A DNA stretch of 64,000 bases from Paragordius varius (taxonomy: Eukaryota > Nematomorpha), in NCBI GenBank assembly GCA_964247055.1, contig OZ176050.1, positions 3,782,001 through 3,846,000 on the forward strand, given 5' to 3'. Every line of letters starts with the position of its first letter. The first letter of the stretch is position 1. The position numbers and the translations under genes are program-made. Below are positions 42,301-49,900 of this stretch, piece after piece. The notes under the pieces were generated by a model, which saw only the letters and a program-made list of their open reading frames with translations, was not told the DNA's origin and did not search any database.

Positions 42301-44767
42301 ATCAACTTTTTAATTTATTTTCAATCAACATTCATTCTTTGCTAATAATATGTAAATTTTATATTCTGCGAAAATATTAAAAAATGGAGATTTTAATATA
42401 TTTTAATTATTTTTGGCTCATTTCTAACGCTTAACATTATAGTAGAGAGTTATTCAACTTCAAACGATTATAACTTAAAAACTGGGGCTCATTTAAACGA
42501 AAAAATGCATGATTATCAGTATCAGCTAACTACTTTTTATACGCTGTTTAATTCTAAAAAACTTGCCATGAGGGCGAATCATTTTAAACATGTCCACTGT
42601 AATTAATATTCTTCCACTGATATAAATGACCTAGCTAAAATTGAGAACCGATTTGTGTAATCGGTGTTTTACGCACAAAATGTTAGTTATACCTTATGTA
42701 TACTAAGAAATGTAAGAAAATGGTGTAGAACATTACAGTTAATAATTATTCTATTATTGCCACATAGCAAATAAAAAGGGAGATATTATTGATTTATAGT
42801 TATTTTTTCGCTTTTTTCTTTTATTAGCCAATAATAATGCTCTTTTCTCTGTATGCTATCTGGCAATACTTAATTAAAAAAACTAGCATTGTATACTTAC
42901 TCCTACTATTTTTGTAAATCTCCCTCCCTTTGCTGAATAAATTCTATATATAATCTTTTTTAACTATGTTTCCAACAGCATAACGCCTATATCAATGGCC
43001 CCCCTGGCCAAACCCCAACCCTTGACAATAAATTTGGAAAGATTTGGTTCTAAACTTTATCCAAGTGTAAGTTTTGATCTTTCTACCACATCCTCTCCTC
43101 ACGCAGTTACAATGAATGAAACGCAAAACACAACGCATTCAAATAATATCACCAATGAAGACACATTGGTTTTATTTTATTTATGATACTTTACCAAATG
43201 TAAAAACTTTTGTACCGTAAAATCTTTGTTAAATATAGTCAAGCCCTGTTTTTATGCGAAAAAGTTATCATATAACCGTAAAAACAATGGCGTAAAAAAG
43301 GTTTCTATGTATCCAATTATTTTTTATTTGATCAATTTTTAATTTAATTTTCATACTTTTATGAAAATTTGTTAATACTGTTTGTTTCATTTCCAAATAT
43401 ATTTAAATATTTTTAACAGAGGTTACCTTTTCGACACATGAAATCTCTCCAGCACAACGTATGTGAAACCAGTAACGCTAATATGAGTTTTAATAACTCA
43501 AACAATTCAAATGATGAATCCCCTACATGCCATTTCACGAAAACATCAACGTGTCTTCCTGGTGATCCTTTTGCTGCCAACCAAGGCCAATTAAATGCAA
43601 AAAATGATGACCCTGCTAAAGACCCTATGGATTTCGAGCTGAATCATTTAGTGTCTTCTAACCTAAGTATCTCAAACGACCAAATAAATACTACTGTAAA
43701 ATCATCTACTACAAAATCAACATCATCAATCATTCCAAATTATAAGGATGCTGCCGTCTTATTTAATAATGTTGATGATGGTGATGATAAATTAAACGAA
43801 ACCAGAGAAAACGCTAAAAATAATCAACAACTTTCGTTTGAAAATAGTAAACATGCCCTTGCCCTTCCGCTCAACGAAGAGTGTTGCAGTGATGGCGAAG
43901 AAGAATATATTAATACTTTGCCTCCCCAAGTTGAATATCTTTTGCAATCTCTTACAGCAAACACCAACCTAGTAACTACTTCAACAATTATGCATGAACG
44001 ATTTGATGGTATAATTACTTATTTTGGGTTGATATTATCTCTGAAATTTTTTTTCGTCTACATTTTAGCTATATCATAATTGATGAATTGGCATTTGTTA
44101 AATAGACTCACTCGTTAAATACCAATTTTTATTAATAATTCATATTTTTTATCTTTATTATTGAGTAAGTTATTAATTTAAATTTATATTTCTTCCTGTA
44201 CAATTAATACGATAGATTTAAAAAATAATGGTTTAAAAATATAAGGTTTTTTTGTTAAAAACAATCTTTTGTTTTTATGTGTCTAACCATAAATTTTAAT
44301 ATTTACTATATAAAAATTTACATTTTATTATCCGTATATAAATTTTCTTAAAATTAATTGTGTAATGTAGGTATTTGATTTCTGCTTTTTGTTTTTTTAC
44401 GATTGCAATGTAAATTTTTATCGAAATATATATTGTGTTGTTGTTAGGTTTAATGGGAACTGATCACCGGGATCCCAATAATAATCTCGATTCGCATTCG
44501 CTTAACAATAATACGGAAAATGCTTTTTGTACAACAAATTGTAGTAATGATAAAAATGGACCATTGATTTCAAGTGTTGGCAATACATCATCATTTGATT
44601 GTTCAGCCATAACCCTCAAAAATAACTTTCCAAACGATTTAAATATCTCGACGAAGCCTTTAAACAGAATTCTACCCTTAATACCACAAAAAACGTTACA
44701 AGATAATGGAATAAATAATGAGTTAAGTCATGCCCTTAGCGAATTTTCATATCCACCTTCACAATAA
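10415..44767 (+). CDS. Trio: Trio-family Rho guanine nucleotide exchange factor (SEC14, spectrin repeats, single DH-PH)
   Basis: 47 exons: 10415-10535, 10562-10835, 10897-10987, 11311-11409, 11723-11963, 12317-12442, 13857-13914, 14126-14220, 15226-15343, 15736-15919, 16291-16410, 18544-18873, 19317-19549, 19903-20083, 20661-20824, 21362-21482, 22493-22615, 22913-23000, 23493-23653, 26072-26244, 27012-27183, 27489-27606, 27838-27947, 28300-28584, 29306-29425, 30238-30514, 30729-30824, 32649-32760, 33095-33279, 33764-34035, 34614-34836, 35168-35283, 35582-35800, 36244-36664, 37042-37217, 37427-37617, 38045-38290, 38547-38729, 38980-39184, 39693-39870, 40197-40541, 40744-40832, 41149-41467, 41871-42126, 42979-43168, 43420-44008, 44448-44767. 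Every junction keeps phase and the sum is 9,114 nt (3,037 residues plus stop). Introns are GT-AG except a GC-AG after 23000. The start ATG at 10415 follows an in-frame stop at 10379. Order and sequence follow TRIO/Kalirin up to the first PH domain. The protein then ends, with no second DH-PH, SH3, Ig or kinase. Family role: GTP loading of Rac/RhoG in axon guidance and cytoskeletal control. Introns not listed separately hold only AT-rich sequence. Confidence 0.93.
12317..37617 (+). CDS. Trio: Trio module: spectrin-repeat region and linker (exons 6-36, residues ~276-2064)
   Basis: Helical segments align in order with TRIO spectrin repeats: [18 protein letters not shown] and [15 protein letters not shown] (22490-22600), [10 protein letters not shown] (22913), FERDSFE (27160), YRGQDLAK (27925), SEQKEQFLK with [17 protein letters not shown] (34010-34680), [17 protein letters not shown] and LILWLNEIL. 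The number of repeats cannot be fixed by eye. Asn-rich inserts interrupt several: exon 12 (18600-18680), exon 13 (19395-19540), exon 26 (30355-30510), exon 30 (33850-33910) and exon 31 (34730-34800). Exons 35-36 are a Ser/Thr-rich linker leading into the DH domain. Weak donors follow exon 20 (GTTCAT) and exon 18 (GCATAT). The acceptor of exon 12 (AAG at 18541-18543) is the least certain boundary. Confidence 0.85.
12861..13559. mobile_element. hAT-type non-autonomous element in Trio intron 6
   Basis: The 699-bp element begins TAGGGTTGTGC and ends GCACAACCTTA, an 11-bp inverted repeat with one mismatch. It is flanked by identical 8-bp duplications TGCTTAAC (12853-12860 and 13560-13567). Subterminal regions repeat TGACC/GGTCA words (TCATGACCAGGTCA and similar) on both sides, as expected of transposase binding sites. 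The interior is AT-rich and holds no recognisable transposase. It sits wholly within the intron. Confidence 0.88.
14690..14770 (-). mobile_element. LINE ORF2 C-terminal remnant (minus strand)
   Basis: On the minus strand the frame [13 protein letters not shown] ends in NGR and a stop (at 14698). This is the typical last stretch of the reverse-transcriptase protein of many LINEs, with a D-R-x-x-W-R motif and a terminal G-R. It is a short fragment in Trio intron 8, in the opposite orientation to the host gene. Confidence 0.5.
14985..15135 (+). mobile_element. LINE reverse-transcriptase remnant (plus strand)
   Basis: One frame reads [11 protein letters not shown], then after a shift [16 protein letters not shown]. 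Together they match the LINE consensus block with LLYGCE-W followed by DE-RL-AFEM-C. It is frameshifted and fragmentary, within Trio intron 8. It could come from the same LINE group as the minus-strand piece 220 bp upstream. Confidence 0.65.
16411..18543. other. Long Trio intron 11, no known gene
   Basis: 2.1 kb. Helices before and after it are contiguous in the TRIO alignment, so no exon is missing. A richer-GC patch at 17840-17960 and open frames on both strands (17873-18247, 17953-18240) match nothing I recognise. The 18393-18445 segment resembles the exon 12 acceptor region at 18513-18560. Confidence 0.55.
20825..22492. repeat. Trio introns 15-16 with (TA)n at 21262-21301
   Basis: Apart from exon 16 (21362-21482), the span is AT-rich intron. 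It contains a pure (TA)20 tract and a direct 18-bp duplication of TTTCCCACATAAACTTAC near 21590-21622. The patch 20890-21110 is less AT-biased and might be an eroded repeat, but no ends or boxes are convincing. Confidence 0.6.
24058..25914 (-). mobile_element. PIF/Harbinger DNA transposon with decayed transposase, Trio intron 19
   Basis: The 1,857-bp element has TIRs starting GGGCCTGCTGAATAAAA, mirrored at the right end with one mismatch, and 3-bp flanks ATT on both sides (24055-24057, 25915-25917), the TSD length of PIF/Harbinger. On the minus strand around 25030-24560 the Harbinger DDE transposase is readable in shifting frames: [43 protein letters not shown] and WLLTPFKN. Several stops and shifts make it non-functional. 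Subterminal regions carry clustered words around AGTACGTACT/ACTGGTA on both sides. It is antisense to Trio and contained in the intron. Confidence 0.85.
25591..25612. repeat. (TA)n inside the Harbinger element
   Basis: Short uninterrupted TA tract. Confidence 0.9.
26306..26484. mobile_element. Tc1/mariner-like MITE, copy 1 (Trio intron 20)
   Basis: The left end CAGTATGAGTTAGTACGTA then TACATTGCTAG, the right end CCAGCAATGTATATTTAG, and the interior words ATTATTGCCAGATAG and GCTATCTGG match the copies at 42710-42908 and 51810-51998. The right terminus and the TA target duplication are eroded. It lies 60 bp after Trio exon 20. Confidence 0.7.
26500..26762. mobile_element. TA-flanked MITE, family ACCATTTACA, copy 1
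   Basis: The element starts ACCATTTACAGTTC and ends with the inverted GTAAATGGT, bounded by TA-rich flanks. The outer ~45 bp on each side are inverted copies carrying repeated CAATTCAAATTCACCC-like words. The interior is AT-rich. It matches the copy at 28849-29144 along its whole length. It has no coding capacity; the superfamily is uncertain, and a TA duplication suggests Tc1/mariner. Confidence 0.78.
28849..29144. mobile_element. TA-flanked MITE, family ACCATTTACA, copy 2 (Trio intron 24)
   Basis: Left end ACCATTTACAATTCCACCTC, right end ATTGTAAATGGT, flanked by TA. It shares AAATAAATTATGTGTTTTC and a TTTTTGGCATA-like middle with the copy at 26500-26762. Confidence 0.8.
29426..30237. other. 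Trio intron 25, nothing recognised
   Basis: 812 bp of very AT-rich sequence with long A and T runs. No element ends or coding similarity. Confidence 0.6.
31095..32530 (+). mobile_element. RTE-like LINE fragment (endonuclease plus start of reverse transcriptase), Trio intron 27
   Basis: AP-endonuclease motifs appear in order: [31 protein letters not shown] (31140-31330), then in another frame [12 protein letters not shown] (31530-31565), and [14 protein letters not shown] (31715-31755). Reverse-transcriptase landmarks follow: [17 protein letters not shown] (32060-32110), VIIPIYKNK (32190), [10 protein letters not shown] (32340) and [16 protein letters not shown] (32440-32490). The order and wording fit the RTE/BovB group. 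The copy has several stops and frameshifts and is cut off within the reverse transcriptase. A 17-bp direct duplication (GGCTATAAGAGAATTA) lies near 32385-32418. It ends about 120 bp before Trio exon 28 and has the same orientation as the gene. Confidence 0.88.
38045..39870 (+). CDS. Trio: Trio module: DH (RhoGEF) domain (exons 37-40, residues ~2065-2335)
   Basis: Conserved regions are all visible: CR1 [18 protein letters not shown], the middle block [15 protein letters not shown]3 [19 protein letters not shown], and the last helix [17 protein letters not shown], which keeps the Asn-Asp pair used for GTPase contact in TRIO DH1. It matches the N-terminal (Rac/RhoG) GEF of TRIO, not the C-terminal RhoA GEF. 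About 45 extra residues separate the first and second helices (38115-38560), and a further ~20 residues lie after NDAMHLS. The exon 37/38 junction splits a Tyr codon; in unspliced DNA it reads as TAG, which is why the frame appears to stop at 38289. Confidence 0.93.
39271..39302. repeat. (TA)n microsatellite, Trio intron 39
   Basis: Uninterrupted TA tract of about 16 units. Confidence 0.9.
40197..41467 (+). CDS. Trio: Trio module: PH domain of the GEF (exons 41-43, residues ~2336-2586)
   Basis: Landmarks of the TRIO first PH domain: VWDYWGTS (TRIO VWDPKTLIRKG), [38 protein letters not shown], and the closing helix [20 protein letters not shown]. The strand loops are swollen with Asn/Ser-rich sequence: between VWDYWG and GKERQIF, after CKKQTLKDS (40440-40500), and ~50 residues after FALWHMAS (41218-41365). 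In the family the PH domain supports exchange activity and membrane or partner binding. Confidence 0.9.
41871..44767 (+). CDS. Trio: Trio C-terminal low-complexity tail (exons 44-47, residues ~2587-3037)
   Basis: Ser/Thr/Asn-rich, no domain recognised. It begins [20 protein letters not shown] and ends SEFSYPPSQ followed by TAA at 44765. The position equals the linker after GEF1 in TRIO, but neither an SH3 nor a second DH follows. Exon 45 has a strong internal donor (GTAAGT at 43067) besides the weaker one at 43169; both leave the same phase, so two isoforms differing by 102 nt (34 residues) are possible. An AATAAA overlaps the stop codon. Confidence 0.75.
42710..42908. mobile_element. Tc1/mariner-like MITE, copy 2 (Trio intron 44)
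   Basis: The right end CTAGCATTGTATACTTACTC and the interior (ATTATTGCCACATAGCAAA; TTATTAGCCAATAATAAT; GTATGCTATCTGGCAATA) match the copies at 26306 and 51810. The left terminus is diverged, so the left border is approximate. It ends about 70 bp before exon 45. Confidence 0.7.
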
Positions 44768-45316
44768 AATGGGTATTTTGTTTCAAACTTGGTAATTTTA
44801 GAAACGAAAACCGTTAAATGCACCAAAGTTATTTGTATGTTAATTAAACTTTTTTATGCATCTAGAAAAGAGCGCATTTTGTTAAACATAATATCTTTAG
44901 ATATATGGTGGTGTGTGCAATCAAATTTTATAAAATTAATTATACCATTTAACTTATAAATATTTTTTCCTTGTTATTGATCAATATACCCCAAAAAAAC
45001 TTATTTTAGCCATGATAAAACGTTTATTCATACATTCTAATTATTCAATAATATGTATCTCACTTGACCAAATATTCAATTTTTTAATTAGTGATAATAT
45101 ATTTCTTATACATGAAATAGCATTTATTCGTTTATAAAACATCAATCTGAAAAAAAGTGTATCAAATATTACGATTCTTACCAATCCATGCATGCATTTT
45201 TGTAATCATTATATTGATATATTAATCTATTCATTATTTATAATTTTTTTCGAATAAAAAAATCTGTTTTTATGAAAACTTATGTAAAATAAATGTGTAA
45301 TATATTACTTTAGCAA
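44768..45316. other. Intergenic, 3' flank of Trio
   Basis: AT-rich. No second GEF, SH3 or kinase coding is seen here, which bounds the Trio gene at the 44767 stop. Confidence 0.65.
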
Positions 45317-46212
45317 TCTATATATTTATAAAAATGGAAAATGCTGGCTTTGTGATCTGGTACAGGAAAACCGGTAGGCCCATTCAAATCCAAACTTCGA
45401 AAAATATAATCATTAATGAATGCCCCGACAATAGCTTCGCCCTTTTTTGAAATAGGCCCCCAGTTCGGGCCCACCCCGTGTAAAAAACGCGTTTTTTTGA
45501 AAACATAAGTCCACAAAAATCGTGTCTTTGAGACAATTTTCCGGTGAACGTGTTGGACCATTCAATTTCAAATATGATTTTTGTTTACTTATTTTGGATT
45601 GCGCCGAACATAGTCGTCTCGCTTTTTTGATTAAGGCCCTCTTTTTACCCGCTCCCCCCGTAAAATGCCACCTTTTCAAAAAACAAAGTCCACAAAAATA
45701 TTTTTTTAAATATATTTTTCGACCAAGGTATGAGACCGTAAATATTCAAAATGGATTCTACGTATTCCCTGTTAAAAGGCAAAAATTTTAGTCAAGCGTT
45801 TCTTTGATGATAGCTGCTGGGCAAGGAGCTACCCGCGAAAAACTGATTTTTCATGTAACTTTGTGATCTGTTTCCGGAAAACCGGTGAACGCAATCAAAT
45901 CCAAACATCGAAAAAATATAATCTTTAATGAATGCACCGACAATAGCTTCGCCCTTTTTTTGAAATAGGCCTCCAGTTCGGGCCCACCCCGTGTGAAAAA
46001 CGGGTTGAGACAATTTTTCGGAGAACGTGTTGGACCATTCAATTTCAAATATGATTTTTGTTTACTTATTTTCGATTGCGCCGAACATAGTCGTCTCGCT
46101 TTTTTAATTTAGTCCCTCTTTTTCCCCGCTCCCCACGTAAAATGCTATTTTTCCTCCCCTCCCAGAAGTCCGAAGGACTTCCTCGGGCTGCGTAGCACGA
46201 GATTTACGCTAG
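45317..46212 (+). mobile_element. Non-autonomous Helitron, single 896-bp copy
   Basis: The 5' end is TC (TCTATATATTTATAAAAATG) preceded by A. The 3' end is CTAG followed by T, the A|T target rule of Helitrons. Two stem-loops precede the end: GAAGTCCGAAGGACTTC (46165-46181) and CTCGGGCTGCGTAGCACGAG (46182-46201), the latter 7 nt before CTAG. The interior consists of about five to six diverged monomers of 140-180 bp, each with a CCATTCAA-type start and a GCTTTTTTGA..GGCCC..CCCCGTAAAA block. There is no Rep/helicase coding; open frames across it are by-products of the repeats. It inserted at the edge of a (TA)n tract. Confidence 0.87.
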
Positions 46213-46244
<32 letters not shown>

Positions 46245-46337
46245 ATATATGTTTATTTATTTAGAGTAGAGGAATACAATATATTTAAATCCATATTTTT
46301 AACGATAAATGCTATGAATTGCAAAAATTATCAATAT

Positions 46338-46381
<44 letters not shown>
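46213..46381. repeat. (TA)n tracts flanking the Helitron
   Basis: Interrupted TA runs at 46213-46251 and 46341-46381. Confidence 0.9.
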
Positions 46382-46384
<3 letters not shown>

Positions 46385-46949
46385 CTGAATAAAAATATCT
46401 ATGTACACGACGCATTGTTGTATAAAATGATATGATAGGGTTAATTAAACAAAAAATATATTTATCTAATTTTTAAACAATTATTATGATATATAGTGTG
46501 AAAAATATGAATAATCTATGATTGCCATATAAGGGGATGAGGATATAGATGGGGGGGGCTAGTTTAATTTGTCTCAAAGAGATTTCACAAAAGATATGGG
46601 GAAATGCATAAAATATCATTATAAATATAAATATCAAATAATTATATATCAAAAATGGTAAATTTTAATTGTTTTATTATTAAAACAAATTTATTATCAG
46701 CGAAAATTTAATTAGAAATGCATTCTTCTTTGATTTATGTGTGTGGGTTATTTTTACTGCTGAATCCGTTTTTAACGTATTTTAATGATAAAAAATTGTG
46801 GTTATAAAAAAACGTAAACAGTATAAGTTTAGGCCATATTATTTGTAAATTTACATTTTTCCCATTCACCATGTAAATTAAACTTCGTTTGATAAATGAG
46901 ATCTAGATTTAAAACCGTTTTACATTATTTTACAGAAAGCGGATGATAA
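46382..46949. other. Intergenic between the Helitron and the CUB/LDLa gene
   Basis: AT-rich, containing a G8 run near 46551. It includes the presumed 3' untranslated region of the minus-strand gene. No element recognised. Confidence 0.5.
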
Positions 46950-49900
46950 TTAAATTGGGGTTGGTTGGGAACGCGTAGTTGAACTTATAGGGACATATTT
47001 ATTTTTATGGTGGTGATTTTTATAATTATTTGTATTGTAAAGTTTGTTGTGAGTAATGGTTCCATTTGTCGTTTTTGCATTTTTCAAATCAATATTTTGC
47101 GTTGATTCCAACAGGGATTCATTGAGAAGCGAATCGTCTTCACTTGTGGCTTCAGCTCGTAAATTTATAATCTTTTTATGGCGTTCTCCATTTTTAACTC
47201 CATCATTGGGCATGCCTTGAAAGTTTCAAAAAAAATATAATACAATCATTCAAAGTTTTAATTTTTACCCCTAATGAATATTTTTGGATTTTGTTTATAT
47301 TGGACATACATTGAGAAATCATGATGTTATTATGATTAAAATTAAAACTGATTCCTAACACATACCATCAAATTAAAAAGGCAATTAACTAAACTTACTC
47401 TATATTTGACTTAATCACAAATATTTACCCACACTTATTTATTATGAGTTGAATCGTTTTAAGTAAAATTATTTTTTAATAAAAAAATTCCTAATATGGG
47501 CGCATGATCATATATAATTAAATAAAAAAAGAAGGTATATTAATTATCGTTCTTCGCTTACCACCATTTCCAAATGGATTATCTAGGAACGTGTTTTGAT
47601 TGCCATTTTCCAGTTCGGAGGAATTTGTGTGATTACTTTCAATGTTAGTTTTCAAGCTGTCATCCATATCAAGGGGCAAGTTTTGATCCGATCTTGTTTT
47701 GTGTGTCGAAGCGGATTGATGCAATAATAACGGTTCTCGCGACATATGACCATTACAATGTTGCGGATTGTCCACAATAAAACTCGTATTCTCGGACCGA
47801 GAAATTAGCCCATTGGCATAAAATGGTTTCCCATTCACCGCATAATTTTTAGGGGAGGACAGAAGCAACTTTTTCTGGGTATTGCAATTATTACTTTTTA
47901 CGCTACCGTTAGTGTTTTTATGATTCCCGTTATTACTTATTCCATTACTTGCATGTGAATTATTTATATGACCATTCTTTTCAGTTTTGTTGGCCGTATA
48001 ATCTTTAACGTAACTGGTATTGTAATATTTTACATCATATCTATCCTTTCTATTACATTTACGCAAGGCTAGATATAACATGGGAATAAGTATTACAAGG
48101 GCTAAAACTGGACCAAAACACATCCAAAGGAAGTTTTGATGACTAACAATGTTTTTGTGATTTCTAATTTCCATACTCTCAACTCCATTATTATTTATAC
48201 CATTACTCTTAATCGAATCAACAGGGTCTATTTTTATTAATTTGCCGTTTGAACTGACATTATTTGATTGTGCATTACTTATGATTCTAAAATTGGGATC
48301 TAAAATGTGATTGGACATAGTTTCCTCCGTACTGCTAATAAGCTTTGTGGTCTCTGGAAAATAGAAAATGATATGTGTTTGTTAAAAATTTGGCAATTTT
48401 TTCATATTTTAATGTGGTCAAAGATTTTGTTTTAAAAACAATTACTGTTAAATAAATTAGCATTTATTAATTCATTGGTAGAACAATATTTTTGACTAAA
48501 AATTAATTGGTATCCTTACAGTAAATTGGTTATTTTAAGATTAATAATTATGAAATAGTAAAGAGTGTTTACGCGAAACTTCCTTTCCAATCGCAGGCGT
48601 TGGAGAAGATGGTGAACCATTGAATGTTTTGACTTTAGACTTTTCTAGGGAACTTGCAACGATAATATTTTTATCAGACTTGAGTTGGGCACAGAATTTG
48701 GGGTTCTCATCAAGAGTAGAGAATGGACATTCCACAAAACCATTGCAAGCAAGTTCAACCGGCAAACAAATAATACTGTCATTATCCACAAATTGTGCGG
48801 ATGAATTTCCGTTTAGAGCGTCACACGAAAACATACCATTAGGACATTTGGGGAGCCCTTAACACATATATAATTTATCAAATTATAAATCTTCAGTTTT
48901 AAAAAAATGTTTTACAACTTTAAAATTTATTTGGTTAGTATTCTTTGTTTTAACTATGGCTTTTAAAGTGTTGAATTTATATAAAAATGATATTTGAGTT
49001 GAGAAATATTCGAGTTGGACATATATTGAGTTTAAATATAAAAAAGATTTTAAATCAAAAATAAGTTAAAGTACAATATTAATTATAAAAGATACCTTGA
49101 GCATTAATAATTTCATAATAGGGACTCCAACGAATCTTGAACGGCATGATCTGGGCCTTTTTGAAGCCGCTATCACTTATTTGTGGTTTAACGATATACC
49201 TGCAAACATTGATAGGTTATTTTCGTTATTCAAAAATTTAATAAATAAAGTTTTGGAATATAAAAAAAATAATTAGGTAATTTTTTAGTTTTAGTTGATA
49301 ATAATAATACATATTGTAATAAAACCAGCTTGGATAAACGATTACTTTGGAAAATCACATAATTACATTTTTCTCATGCTAATATCCAGTGATAATAGAT
49401 AATTAAAAAGCTTTAAACATAATTTTTCTAGATTTTAATATGTTTTAAATTTTAAAAATATATGTAACTTGATAGTTATGGTATCAGATGTAGATTTTAA
49501 TCGGGAATTGCTTGCTATTACGCGACTGGACCCATCGGATCCCACCATTACCAATCTTGCCATGTTGCCAACATAATTTTTCTCGAGTCCTGTTCATCAT
49601 GAAAAATTAATTATTTGATATGTCACATTAAAATAATAATTATAGCATTCATGTTTTAACTAGCTGAGTTTTTACGTAATACATATACAGTAAGATTTAA
49701 TTTTTTATGATGGTAAGTTCAAAAAAGAGTTTATAATTGCCATATTTTTGTAATTTAATACTAACAAATAAGACCGGATCCATTATTGTAAATTATATGT
49801 AAAAAACTCTAATTCATGTCATAATATTTTAACATAAAAGTGTAACGTAACATATCACATACTTTTAATCTCCCCATTCCCAAACGTAATGTTTAGGAAA

